This document shows, piece by piece, positions 40,104 to 49,600 of a DNA stretch of 64,000 bases. A program made the position numbers and the translations under genes. The notes beneath the pieces are model-generated. The model was given only the letters and a program-made list of their open reading frames with translations. It was not told the DNA's origin and searched no databases. Origin of the DNA: Stentor roeselii (taxonomy: Eukaryota > Ciliophora > Heterotrichea > Heterotrichida > Stentoridae); assembly GCA_006503475.1 (NCBI GenBank), contig RSEH01000015.1, positions 173,793 to 237,792 of the forward strand, read 5' to 3'. Each line of letters starts with the position of its first letter. Position 1 is the first letter of the stretch.

Positions 40104-41732
40104 TTAAGAATAGTCGTTAGGAGCAAAAATGTCGTCAATTTTCAAAATCATTCTTACAACCTGTGTGGCGAGTTGCAGTTGTTGCACTTTGCTCTGAAGG
40201 CTTTCATAGATCCCGAGAGCTTTCATGTCGTTTGATCCGACGCCGTTGCAGTCGACGCCGAATCTCTTGGACGGGTCGTTTCTCATCTCGCTCTTGAGCC
40301 AACTGGTGGTCTCGATTGGACTGAGACCTGAGTTTTCGGATAAGGCGTTGCTTATTTCTTCTAAAGCGTCAGCGAAACCTCTCATTGCGTATTGCTCGAC
40401 TGAGGGCTCATTATCTACCATTCTGAGAATTTCATTCGATGCCATCAGTTCTGCACAGCCTCCTCCGTAGACTATTCGAGAGTCTTTTACGAGGTTCCTG
40501 ACAACACAAAGTGCATCATGAAGACATCTCTTAGCTTCATCAACAATCATTTTATTCCCTCCCCGAACCAGGACAGTAACAGCACTAGTATTAGCACATC
40601 CTTCAATGACAATCATTTTATCATCAGTCGTTCCAAATCCGATTTCTTTAACAAGAGTTGCCTGTCCAAGTTTCGATCCAGCAAGTTCAGAGAACCTGGG
40701 AACGATTCTAGCTCCAGTGGCCATAGCAATCAGTTCAATCTCGACTCCTCCGACCCACCTAACAGCTGGTAAATTATTAGCGAGGAGCAAATGATTCGCC
40801 TCATCATCAAAGCCCCATTGACAAATGACAAGATTAGCTCCTGAGTCCTTAACATCTTTGATCATCTGGACAAAGTACTGCTGTTCCTGTTCATAAAGTT
40901 TTTTATAGTCCTCAGCACTTGTGATCTCAATTTTATGCTTCGTCTTCGGCTTAGGTGGTTCGAAGGGACAAGTCAAAACAGCGATTTTCGCATCATTCAC
41001 TATTTTCGGCATTTGTGGATGTGACATATCTTTATCAATAACAATTCCACGAATAAGACAAGTATTTTCCAAAGACCCTCCAGGTTTTCCCTCGACTTTA
41101 ATATGATCAAAGTTGACATCTTTTCTTTCCAAATCAGCGACGTCAAGAACAGCTTCAACAGCGATTTGAGCGAGTTTATCCTGTTGTCCTGAGACGACCT
41201 TGCTGCAAAGGCAAGTGACTGCCGCTTTTTTCAGCAGCTGGTTGTCATTCGCGAAGACGTCCAGGGTCTCTGCAGTGGCTTCCAAATGCTTCACGGCGAT
41301 GCCGCAGGCCCGTTCGAACCCGTCACAGACTCGCAGAGGATGAAGCCCGCGGTCAAGAAGCTCCTGGGCTGATACGAGAAGAGCCCCGGCAAGGACCACG
41401 ACGCCGGTCGTGCCGTCTCCGATTTCTGAGTCTTGGGACTGGGAAAGCTGAACAAGAAGCTTGGCCACCTGGTGCTTCACGTCCATCTTCTCCATGATCG
41501 TCGCACCGTCGTTCGTTATCGTCACGTCACCGTCTTGGGATACAAGAATCTTGTCCATGCCTTTTGGACCCAAACTTGTACGAAGCAAGGTCGACACTGC
41601 TCGCGCTGCTGATATGTTCGCGCGTTGAGCTTCTAGACCTTTCACTCGTGATCGCTTTTCTTGCTCACGGATCACGATGAATGGACGACCGAACTCGTCA
41701 AATGCTAAAAACTGTCCCTGATTATTCGCCAT
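40104..41732 (-). CDS. CCT5: Chaperonin CCT/TRiC epsilon subunit
   Basis: The 542-residue subunit belongs to the group II chaperonin that folds actin and tubulin in the cytosol. The start [25 protein letters not shown] is diagnostic of the epsilon subunit. ATP-binding and hydrolysis motifs are present: [21 protein letters not shown], and [12 protein letters not shown], with the catalytic Asp of the equatorial domain around 390-400 region [31 protein letters not shown]-type [11 protein letters not shown] is near 425. Length equals that of human CCT5 (541). Its region has somewhat more GC than its neighbours, as expected for a highly expressed gene. Confidence 0.97.
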   Translation of the reverse strand: MANNQGQFLAFDEFGRPFIVIREQEKRSRVKGLEAQRANISAARAVSTLLRTSLGPKGMDKILVSQDGDVTITNDGATIMEKMDVKHQVAKLLVQLSQSQDSEIGDGTTGVVVLAGALLVSAQELLDRGLHPLRVCDGFERACGIAVKHLEATAETLDVFANDNQLLKKAAVTCLCSKVVSGQQDKLAQIAVEAVLDVADLERKDVNFDHIKVEGKPGGSLENTCLIRGIVIDKDMSHPQMPKIVNDAKIAVLTCPFEPPKPKTKHKIEITSAEDYKKLYEQEQQYFVQMIKDVKDSGANLVICQWGFDDEANHLLLANNLPAVRWVGGVEIELIAMATGARIVPRFSELAGSKLGQATLVKEIGFGTTDDKMIVIEGCANTSAVTVLVRGGNKMIVDEAKRCLHDALCVVRNLVKDSRIVYGGGCAELMASNEILRMVDNEPSVEQYAMRGFADALEEISNALSENSGLSPIETTSWLKSEMRNDPSKRFGVDCNGVGSNDMKALGIYESLQSKVQQLQLATQVVRMILKIDDIFAPNDYS

Positions 41733-42099
41733 TTATAAAATATTTGGAGGGAGACTTGAATTCTTTTCGAATTTCTTTGATTTATATAGGTTTTGGGTTC
41801 GAGATGCTTTGTAATTGTTTAAATTATTGTGTATCGTGCTTTGTATTTGAACAGGATATATTATGTTAATCATTTTGGATGTTTTAATATTCGACTGCTA
41901 TAGGTAGATAAGGATTGTATCAAGACTTCAAGAAAGATGAAATTCATGTATTAATATTAGAAAACTAAAGACTCTGCACATTGAAGCCCATGAATTCCAG
42001 CTAGACTCAACTATTCTCAATTTTCATTATTCAACAATTTATAAATATAATTAATTCTTACATCAACTTGAAATTTTTCCAAAACCTTCATAACCATGT
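41733..42099. other. Intergenic region
   Basis: The 367 bp between the CCT5 start and the stop of the next minus-strand gene are AT-rich. The + frame open here (to 41869) is an antisense continuation of the CCT5 start region. No gene is supported. Confidence 0.5.
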
Positions 42100-42975
42100 T
42101 TACAATATCTTCATCTTTTTCTTGATTAATATCTTTTTAATGAACTTTGCCTGGTCTCTAACTTCATGTGAAGATTTGTTGATAAGACTTTTATTAATAT
42201 CCTCAGCATCACTCCTTTCAGAGTCCTTAACATACACTTCATAATCAAACAACTCCTTAACGACCTCATTTCCCAAATCAGCCCATTTCTGTAATCTCGA
42301 AGTAGTCCAATGAACCTTATCAATCCAAACCTCCATCTTACTATTTTTCTTTCCAAGAGCTTTTTCAACTGCCTGGTTTCCCAGTTTTTTACTGATTTCG
42401 CATTGTTTCTCTATACTCGAAAGTGCCAGACACAAGTCATTCTTCACATTCTTCGACCTGCAAGTCGCAATGCGCGAACGAGAAGTCTTTTCCGAGTTAT
42501 TCACTGTTTTAATCCTGCTCATTGTATCTTCAAAGTCTTTTGCAAGGTAAGAAAATTTTAACTTCGGTTTTTTTACCAACACTTTTTTAGTCCTTGAATG
42601 AAAACTTTCAGTCTTGTTTGTTGACTGGATTGGAAGACTTGTTGTGATAAACTTTGAATTCGCGTCTTTTCCTTTTACGAATAATTTGTTTTTGTGGAAT
42701 AACGTCAGAACTCCTGGAGACTCGCAGACTGCCTGGATCATTCTTGAACGGGAACCTGAGTCCATCTGGTCGTAGGCTAAACGGTTTATTTGAGGAGTTG
42801 AAAGAAGGATTCGGTCTGGGGTTTGAATTCTTTTTACTGGTTTTTCTGTTCGGGGAGTTTTTGAAATTATCTGCACTTCGTCGTAGATTTCTTTGAAAAT
42901 TAGTTGTTTGTCTTTTGGTCTTTTTGGAGGTTTTGGAGTGATTGGAGATTGTGAAGGTAAGTGAATGATTTCCAT
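42100..42975 (-). CDS. Unknown basic protein
   Basis: The 291-residue protein has a Pro/Lys-rich disordered start (SPITPKPPKRPKDKQ; SKTPRTEKPVKRIQTPDRI). A more ordered centre follows (about 70-110, MDSGSRSRMIQAVCESPGVLTLFHKNKLFVKG) and a helical C-terminal third that may coil (SSIEKQCEISKKLGNQAVEKAL; WTTSRLQKWADLGNEVVKELFDYEVYVKDSE). The tail is strongly basic (KFIKKILIKKKMKIL). I do not recognise a family. Composition suggests a nuclear or cytoskeletal protein (weak inference). Confidence 0.7.
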   Translation of the reverse strand: MEIIHLPSQSPITPKPPKRPKDKQLIFKEIYDEVQIISKTPRTEKPVKRIQTPDRILLSTPQINRLAYDQMDSGSRSRMIQAVCESPGVLTLFHKNKLFVKGKDANSKFITTSLPIQSTNKTESFHSRTKKVLVKKPKLKFSYLAKDFEDTMSRIKTVNNSEKTSRSRIATCRSKNVKNDLCLALSSIEKQCEISKKLGNQAVEKALGKKNSKMEVWIDKVHWTTSRLQKWADLGNEVVKELFDYEVYVKDSERSDAEDINKSLINKSSHEVRDQAKFIKKILIKKKMKIL

Positions 42976-43223
42976 TTTTTATTTGGATGCTGGGTTTGGC
43001 TTGGGAGGTGGATTGGGTTGATTTAGATTCTTTATTAAGTGAAAGGTGAATTTATTGTTTTTTTTTCAGATGAATCATTGTGAAATTAATGTTTGTAATA
43101 GTGACTCTTAATGATAATATTATGATGAAGGATTGTTTAAAAATAATGCATAATTTCATGAAGGAATTAATAGAAGCCTAATATTTAAGATAAATATCTA
43201 TGGTGAATCTAAATCTAGTTATA

Positions 43224-44570
43224 TTAAATCCCGAGATAAATTGCGCAATTTGTATGGTAATAACAGTTTGAATGAAACACTAGATCTGCCGCCATTATAT
43301 AGGATCGACAATACACACACACGAGCTCTTCACACTGAGAGCAGCGATTATTGCTATATTGATGGCAATTATTACACATATAATGAGCCTTGAAGCATAC
43401 TATTGACTGTGAAGCGTAAATCTTATTTCCACAAACCCAGCATTCAACAACTTGATCATGAAAAGTTGGAATATTTTGAATTGGATTACTCTGCGGATAA
43501 TGTTGAATTGGATTGCTCTGCTGATAATTTTGAATTGGATTACTCTGCTGATAATTTTGAATTGGATTGCTCTGCTGATAATTATGAATTAAATTGCTCT
43601 GCTGATAATTGACCTGAGGACTACTTTGACTAGGACCATGCGCAGGAGGTAAATTAATCTTTTGCGGAATCGGTTGGTAATAAGTCAACGTAGGATTCGT
43701 GACCGTTTTCACTTGCCTAATCTTTTCAGGATCAAATCTAACTCCACATCTGCAAATAGTATTATTCCCAAAACACTGAGCACAATGAATATTCCCACAA
43801 TCAAAAATAACTTTTTGATGATTACTACAATTTCTCCCATCATTTAAAATCTTCTTGAATTTTTCAATTTTTTTCTCATCAACTCCAACAATTTTATTAC
43901 TTTTGAGAAAATCTATCAAGTTTGTCTTAAGTTCTGGTTTTAAGAATTCAATTGAACCTTCAAGTAAATCCATGATTTTCGTGATTTTTTCTTGAATGCT
44001 TTTTTGGTTTTCACGGTGCATGTCTGGGGTAAACTTGAATGGGAATCTTTCAAGGTTATTATTTGGGGTGGCTATGAATAAGTTTTCTTCCTTGTGAATA
44101 GCTGGATAGTATTTAAAAGTCTCGACTGCGATGTGGACTACCCAAGGGTTTTCAATGTATCCACAGTAAAACTTCTTTGCTGGAAGGTTTCGTTCTTGAA
44201 TGATGATCATCAGTTGCAAGTTCTTTGAGATGATGTTGATTTTGGCTGTTTTTGTCATTGATTTCTTGCAAAGTCCGATATCTTGGAATAGGTCACAGTA
44301 TTGAGTGATGCTGTTGACGTGGGATAGGAATTCTTCGAATGAACCTTGGCAGATTATATCGATTGCTTGTTTTAAGAAGAGATTATGCTTGTATTTCCTT
44401 TCTTGGCAAATGCTTAATAAGGGAATTTGGGCTGAACTTTGCCCTGCCTTGGAAAACATCCATAGCTTTAAGAATATTGAAATCAAAATAGAGGTTTCGG
44501 GACTATCACAATGAGGGCTGTTTAAAGTTATCCTTTTTGAGAGATCTTGAGACCAATTTATCTGCTCCAT
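43224..44570 (-). CDS. Cys-rich (RING-like) protein with QQSNPIQNY repeats
   Basis: The 448-residue protein has three parts. Residues 1-230 are an ordered alpha/beta region (AGQSSAQIPLLSICQERKYKHN; IDIICQGSFEEFLSHVNSI; FIATPNNNLERFPFKFTPD) that resembles the end of a von Willebrand A-type domain, though I cannot see the metal motif. A Cys/His cluster at about 245-275 (NHQKVIFDCGNIHCAQCFGN..CRCGVRF) looks like a RING/zinc ribbon. Residues about 315-365 are five 9-residue repeats (NYQQSNPIQ). The C-terminus (CWVCGNKI...CNNCHQYSNNRCSQCEELVCVYCRSYI..HSNCYYHTNC) is a second zinc-binding module like LIM or RING. A ubiquitin-ligase-type role is possible but unproven. Confidence 0.78.
   Translation of the reverse strand: MEQINWSQDLSKRITLNSPHCDSPETSILISIFLKLWMFSKAGQSSAQIPLLSICQERKYKHNLFLKQAIDIICQGSFEEFLSHVNSITQYCDLFQDIGLCKKSMTKTAKINIISKNLQLMIIIQERNLPAKKFYCGYIENPWVVHIAVETFKYYPAIHKEENLFIATPNNNLERFPFKFTPDMHRENQKSIQEKITKIMDLLEGSIEFLKPELKTNLIDFLKSNKIVGVDEKKIEKFKKILNDGRNCSNHQKVIFDCGNIHCAQCFGNNTICRCGVRFDPEKIRQVKTVTNPTLTYYQPIPQKINLPPAHGPSQSSPQVNYQQSNLIHNYQQSNPIQNYQQSNPIQNYQQSNPIQHYPQSNPIQNIPTFHDQVVECWVCGNKIYASQSIVCFKAHYMCNNCHQYSNNRCSQCEELVCVYCRSYIMAADLVFHSNCYYHTNCAIYLGI
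43478..43612. repeat. 27-bp in-frame tandem repeat (five units)
   Basis: Units start at 43478, 43505, 43532, 43559 and 43586, exactly 27 bp apart, each with GAATTGGATT(A/G)CTCTGC. On the minus strand they encode QQSNPIQNY-type nonapeptides in the Cys-rich protein gene. Central copies are almost identical at DNA level, so the repeat number is probably variable between strains. Confidence 0.92.
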
Positions 44571-44870
44571 TTATTTGTCTATATTTTTAGAATTTTTGAG
44601 TTGAAGAGGAGAGAGATTTTATGGAGATTATTCTAAATTTGCATAATTGGTTAGATCAGTTTAAGTGTCCATAAAATTCTTGAGCGATAATAATCACTTA
44701 AATATCATAAGATTCTAAAAAAGCTATATTTAAGTATTCTAAAATTTAACTTAGATATATTACTGAATATTTCAATTAAAATCTCTCTACTAACAAAACA
44801 GCTTTAGAGCCTATTACGATAACTTTGAAATCAACCACTTAACACCCAAATTCCCAAAAATAAAAATATA

Positions 44871-46127
44871 ATGGGAACAAAAGCTTCAACAAATTACTGG
44901 ATCTATGTTGGACTTTCCTTCAGCATGTATCTATCAGTGAGTATCTTACTATTACTACGTTCTCACTATTATTTTGTGATTTCTCGATCTCCAAGTATAG
45001 TTCAGATCGGCCACTGGGCAAATTTCGTTGAAGTGATTTCAACACTGACAATAATTTACTATACAGACCTCGGACTTCCATCGATACCTCCAGTGTTATG
45101 GGGTCTCGAAAGTTCAATGAATCTCTCACATTGGCTCGTGGTCTCTTGTTATCTTGTCAGGGCTTATCGTCTTTACCTGGTGTTCAGTCTTGATAGCACA
45201 AAAGATGATGGAAGTTCGAAGTTCTTTCTCAAAAAAAATAGAGTCACTCAGCGATGGGGCATTTTGGTACTTTTTTATTCATTTCTGCCACCTTTTATCA
45301 TTTGTTTTGGGATTTTTGCATTGATGATTCTTAGGGATAATGGATTGGGTATTTTTAATAACCTGGGTGAAAGATCGATTATTCTTTTCATGGTTGATAC
45401 TTTTATTGCTTTTTTTTGGCAGTTGTTGATGATTTTAATGATGAACTTGATAAGGTCAGTGATAAACGAATATCAGATGCTAAAAGAAATGATTATAGTA
45501 ACCATTTTGCTGTTTATAAACCCATTATTTTCTATATTTGTGCACGTTCTTAATAGAGAATGGATGTTTGCTAATGTCTTGAGAAACATTCTTCTAATGA
45601 TAATCTCCTCAGCTTTTCCAGTCTTCATGTCTTATTTTCAGAAAGGAAGTATCGAAATGGTCACAATGGACATGCTTGGTTCATTAGAACTTGTTCTTCA
45701 AAACCAAATTTCTCTCGATTCTTTTGAAGCATTCCTGAAAGGCTTTCAGGGAGGAAATGGAAATTGTTATCTTGAACTCTATTTAAGCTGTGAGTGTTGT
45801 TTAGCTGTCAGAACTCAAGAACTCGTTTTAGAGATTCAAAGAAAAGTCCTTGAAAACCACATCGAAGTTTTCGATGGTCATTCGAGTATAAATTATTTTG
45901 AGGGAAGTTCTGATGATATTAGAAGGCTTCTTGAACATTGTAAAGATGTTCTTGAAACTGATTACTTTACTCGATTTAAAAAAAGTGCTGAATTTGAAAG
46001 ATTAAGGGGATTTTTATATCGACAGGAAATTTTAAATAATCGTTTATCGCATACTTCTTTTTTGCCTAGAGTAAATACTATGAAGAGGACTATGGTCAGT
46101 CTCATTAATCTTTATGATAACGAGTGA
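44871..46127 (+). CDS. Seven-transmembrane protein with C-terminal RGS domain
   Basis: The 418-residue protein has seven hydrophobic helices in the first 255 residues: YVGLSFSMYLSVSILLLL, NFVEVISTLTIIYYT, HWLVVSCYLVRAYRLYLVF, GILVLFYSFLPPFIICFGIFALM, LFMVDTFIAFFWQLLMILMM, MIIVTILLFINPLFSIFV and VLRNILLMIISSAFPVFM. Residues about 265-395 look like an RGS domain (SLDSFEAFLKGFQGGNGNCYLELYLSCE...IEVFDGHSSINYF...VLETDYFTRFKKSAEFERL). A receptor-like 7TM fused to RGS is the layout of plant AtRGS1 and some protist proteins, which accelerate GTP hydrolysis on G-alpha. It is predicted to be in a cell membrane. The RGS call is by pattern and is less certain than the helices. Confidence 0.8.
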   Translation: MGTKASTNYWIYVGLSFSMYLSVSILLLLRSHYYFVISRSPSIVQIGHWANFVEVISTLTIIYYTDLGLPSIPPVLWGLESSMNLSHWLVVSCYLVRAYRLYLVFSLDSTKDDGSSKFFLKKNRVTQRWGILVLFYSFLPPFIICFGIFALMILRDNGLGIFNNLGERSIILFMVDTFIAFFWQLLMILMMNLIRSVINEYQMLKEMIIVTILLFINPLFSIFVHVLNREWMFANVLRNILLMIISSAFPVFMSYFQKGSIEMVTMDMLGSLELVLQNQISLDSFEAFLKGFQGGNGNCYLELYLSCECCLAVRTQELVLEIQRKVLENHIEVFDGHSSINYFEGSSDDIRRLLEHCKDVLETDYFTRFKKSAEFERLRGFLYRQEILNNRLSHTSFLPRVNTMKRTMVSLINLYDNE

Positions 46128-46468
46128 AAGGATAGATAGTTAAAATAATAGTGGCTCTATAGTAATTAAGATTATTTAATAGTTAGTTGGTACCAAATAA
46201 AATTAATTGAAAAGAAAATCAGAAGTGTTCAATCAAAATTATGAATCATCTGTAGTTATTATGAATCAAATTAATATTGGATGATTTTTCAATATTTAAC
46301 TATTTTAAATTTCAAATGATTAGCAATTTCATAATCAAACAACCTTATAAATCTCTTTAGAGATATTGCCAATTTAAAAGTAAAAAATCATCTCTATAAC
46401 ACTATAAATTAGTAAATTACTTCATACTAATTCATTTGAATCAACTATCTTAAATTTTATTGAAAATT
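46128..46468. other. AT-rich intergenic region
   Basis: The 341 bp between two same-strand genes hold no open frame of note. The sequence is over 70% A+T by eye with a few direct short repeats, and no RNA gene is recognisable. Confidence 0.5.
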
Positions 46469-47557
46469 ATGAAATCCAAGAAGGATACCGTAACAAGTAA
46501 AGATCTCCATCCAGACCAATGCAAGATCTGCTACAGTCCCTTTTCCGATACCTCCCTACAATGCAAAGACAGATATTGTAAAAAATGCATTCTCGAATAC
46601 CTAAAATTAAAAATAATTGAAGGTCAAGTGCTTCGAATTTTATGTCCCTCATGCAACTTAAAAATCAAAGAAGAGACGATAAAAAAGATTGTGTCACCTG
46701 ACCTTTTTTCCAAGTATGAAAAATTTTTATCTTTTAGAAAACTTCTAAAAAACAAAGACATAAAACTTTGTCCTAAGCCAGATTGCATCGGTTTTGACGA
46801 AATGATAGAAAAAGAGACTCATCTCATTTGCCATGTCTGTTCATTCAAATTTTGTCCTAATTGTTTTGGGTCTGCTCATTCAGGGTCATGTCAAAAACAG
46901 CGATTTGGATATGAAAACATTGTGAAAAAAACTGGAATCAAGTCATGTCCTTGGTGCAGGGCTCTTGTTAGTAGATGTGGTGGATCATGCTGTGTTAAAT
47001 GTGCTTTTTGCAGCTTTGAATGGTGCTGGATTTGTGAAAGGAAATACACAGATATTCATAGTCCTGTAAATTGCTTGGTAGGGTATGAATTGACAGATGT
47101 TTATTGGAAATCTTTGGCGATTTTTTTAACTTTTCCTTTAAGTTTTTTTTATTTGTTCTTTTTTTACTTTTGGTATAAGTCTCAGCAAAATAAACTCTGG
47201 AAATGTTTAAACAAGAATAAAACAATTTTTATGGTTTTTTCTTTTGTTTTTTCACCTCTACTGACGGTTTTAATTTTACCGATTATCATAAATTCAAAGG
47301 TAACTCAATATCTTTTCAGTTATTTTCATATAAGATCTGATAAATATCATAGAAGAGGCTACAAATTAAAGATTACAGTAATTTTTGCGATTTCTTTGCC
47401 TTTTAATATAGTGATGTTCTTAGCTTTCAGTTTAATTTGTTTTGTTTTCTTACCTCTGATAGGCCTGCTCCTCATTGTAGCAAAGTTATTTAAAAAAGGA
47501 GCATCGAAGAATGATTCTTCTCCAAAAAGTCGAAGAAATTTAGTTAAAAATAGATAG
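46469..47557 (+). CDS. Membrane RBR-type E3 ubiquitin ligase (RNF19-like)
   Basis: The ATG at 46469 gives 362 residues; an in-frame TTG 9 bp earlier is not used. RING1 (about 18-65, CKICYSPFSDTSLQCKDRYCKKCI...CPSC) is followed by the IBR (LCPKPDCIGF..LICHVCSFKFCPNCFGSAHSG.C) and RING2 (CPWCRALVSRCGGSCCVKCAFCSFEWCWIC). The GGSC in RING2 matches the catalytic-cysteine position of RNF19-type enzymes, which pass ubiquitin through a thioester. Three hydrophobic segments follow (LAIFLTFPLSFFYLFFFYF; FMVFSFVFSPLLTVLILPIII; VIFAISLPFNIVMFLAFSLICFVFL), so it sits in a membrane with the RBR module facing the cytosol. That layout suggests a dorfin/RNF19 relative. Confidence 0.93.
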   Translation: MKSKKDTVTSKDLHPDQCKICYSPFSDTSLQCKDRYCKKCILEYLKLKIIEGQVLRILCPSCNLKIKEETIKKIVSPDLFSKYEKFLSFRKLLKNKDIKLCPKPDCIGFDEMIEKETHLICHVCSFKFCPNCFGSAHSGSCQKQRFGYENIVKKTGIKSCPWCRALVSRCGGSCCVKCAFCSFEWCWICERKYTDIHSPVNCLVGYELTDVYWKSLAIFLTFPLSFFYLFFFYFWYKSQQNKLWKCLNKNKTIFMVFSFVFSPLLTVLILPIIINSKVTQYLFSYFHIRSDKYHRRGYKLKITVIFAISLPFNIVMFLAFSLICFVFLPLIGLLLIVAKLFKKGASKNDSSPKSRRNLVKNR

Positions 47558-47630
47558 TTTAATTATTTTGATAAAATTTTAAAATCTTTTAAGGTGAGAA
47601 TATTTAGGATTAAACTAAACTAATTAAGGC

Positions 47631-48929
47631 CTAGAAGTAAAAACATTCAGGATATCTTTGCTTCCACATCGCTTCAGCTTGTGATTCACTCAAATTAAAA
47701 TCACTCTTAAACTGTTCCTGTTTCTGCTCAGCAAGGTTCCATACTTGAACTAAAAATCTTTTACGTCTTGCTATTTTATAGTTACTTCCTCTCATGTCTA
47801 ATTAGTGATTACGTTCTTGAGTAAAAAATACCATCTTCATATCATTTACCCCCTGGATGCTCCTTACAATCTTTTTATGCATACCTTATTATGAATTACA
47901 AATGAACAAAAATAATCCATCGTTAGAAAGCAGATATTCTTTGTCAAGGTCAAGGATACTAATGAAATTCCAAGTATTCCTTATATATTCTCTCTTCTCT
48001 TCTAATTTCATATGGTTAAAATCTTTTGATTCTTCTTCTGTTCTCTGCCAACTTCCAATACTTTGGCTCATTTCTCCATTCATTTCTGAAGCACTCTCCT
48101 CCAGTTCTTGAAATGAAGAAAAAGTTTTCCTGTCTAATAGAAATCCAGCTTTTATACTTTTTTTATATAGTGAATATTTTCTTTTTTGTTCCTTGAGTTT
48201 CATTTGAAGAGATTTTAATTTTTTCGTTATTTCTTTCAGTTGTTCATCTTGGGAGTTAATGATAAATTTTAGATCATTTACATTTTTTTTAGATTCGTTC
48301 ATTTGTTTTTGAGTCTTTTTTAATTCATCGTCTTTAGATTTGATAATAATTTCAAATTCATTGCAAGTACTTTCAAAATTATTTTTTATTTTAATGCTCA
48401 TCTCATTCTTTTCATTTCTTAGTTGATAGTTTTCATTTTGCATTTCTTCGAGTTGATTTTTAGTTTTTTTCCTTCTTTTTTTCTCTTCAGAAACTTCTGA
48501 AGTTAAAATTTGGATTCTAGATTCAAAAGATTTTAAGGTTTCTTTCATGATTTTTTTTGCCTTTTCTTCTATTATAGGAATATTTTGAAGGTTCAAATTG
48601 ATAGATCTGAAATTTTCGACTGAATTAATATTCTTGTTTAAAGTTTTTAAATGTTTGATTGTATTAACTGCTGTTTCATTTATCGTTGCAATTATGTCTT
48701 TTGTTTCTTCGCTTATGCGAATAATGCACTTTTTAACCTCAAGTAAAACAACTTTCCGTGATAAATTTTGTAGGATTTTTTCATCAATAAACTGACATCC
48801 ATGCTTTTCTAGGCTTGAATGCTTTTTACCGTGCCTAAAACACAGAAGTATATTGGTTTTACATATAGTACAAAGAAGGTCAGCGTTATTTTCACACTTT
48901 TTTTGTTCATTTTGATACTGGCAGAGCAT
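47631..48929 (-). CDS. Coiled-coil protein with Cys/His N-terminus, three exons
   Basis: Exons 48929-47900, 47884-47813 and 47797-47631 join over two 15-nt introns to give 422 residues. The first frame alone would stop after ...FLFICNS; splicing continues it as MHKKIVRSIQGVNDMKMVFF...ECFYF. Residues 1-45 have a B-box-like Cys/His set (CQYQNEQKKCENNADLLCTICKTNILLCFRHGKKH), so zinc binding is likely. Residues about 60-270 are strong coiled coil (EEMQNENYQLRNEKNEMSIKIK). The C-terminus (WNFISILDLDKEYLLSNDGLFLFIC) looks like one WD-type strand. This resembles TRIM-like organisation without a RING. Function is unknown. Confidence 0.82.
47798..47812 (-). other. 15-nt spliceosomal intron
   Basis: On the minus strand the sequence is GTAATCACTAATTAG. 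It contains in-frame stops and joins FFTQEH to MRGSNYKIARRK. Confidence 0.85.
47885..47899 (-). other. 15-nt spliceosomal intron
   Basis: On the minus strand the sequence is GTAATTCATAATAAG. It carries the apparent stop codon of the first exon; removal restores Cys and opens 78 more residues. Confidence 0.82.
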
Positions 48930-48985
48930 TTATATACCAGGTTATTTTTATAGTCGAAGGGAACGTAAAGGATATTTATTACTGA

Positions 48986-49600
48986 ATGGATTTTCTATAC
49001 TCATCCAAAACTTTTTCGAGATAAGAAAATAATTCTATTATTCCATGGAATCTCGATAAAAGTGATTCCTCTAGCAGTAAATTAGCTAAAATCGAGGAAA
49101 CAGTGGTATAAGAATGATGATTAAACATTGCAGAATGTCATAGCTGATCCATCAGAAAATTTCTCATGGTCAGCCTTTCTCTGACACAAGACTCAAAACA
49201 ATTTTTGATTTTTTAGGCAAGGTTGGGCATCTCATTTCTTGCTGATGAATTGTTTCAATCAATAAAATTCGGATGCGAAATAAATCATTCAGTGGACCTT
49301 TATGAGAATCAGGGTTTCTGAGCTTAGCTTCTCTTGCTCAACTCTTTGCATGAACCTAATTGGTCTTGCTCTCTGATTTTGAGAATGTATAATTGTGAAG
49401 GGATGTTATAGTTGATAATTGTTACCAAGGTGATTGGTTTAGAAGAAGTTATCTGTCCTTCACTGGATTTCTTCCTAGTAAATGAAATGGATAGATTTTT
49501 CATTTAGTTAGTGTCATTATACCATCCAGTCTTTGGTGGCTTTCAGAAGGTTTAGTGTAAATGTGATAAATTTGTGACTTGTAATAATTTATTATCTATT
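48986..49600 (+). pseudogene. Probable gene relic starting MDFLYSSKTFSR
   Basis: From an ATG at 48986, one + frame reads protein-like for about 200 codons with roughly a dozen stops of all three types: MDFLYSSKTFSR, stop, ENNSIIPWNLDKSDSSSSKLAKIEETVV, later GISFLADELFQSIKFGCEINHSVDLYENQGF and SLILRMYNC. Leu-rich pieces (LLLLNSLHEPNWSCSLI) recall leucine-rich repeats, but that is weak. There is no intact gene here. It begins 57 bp from the divergent start of the coiled-coil gene. Confidence 0.4.

Noticed and set aside
46116-46140. 16-nt intron at the end of the 7TM-RGS gene
   Set aside because: GTGAAAGGATAGATAG could be removed, but the frame then meets a stop within three codons, so nothing is gained.
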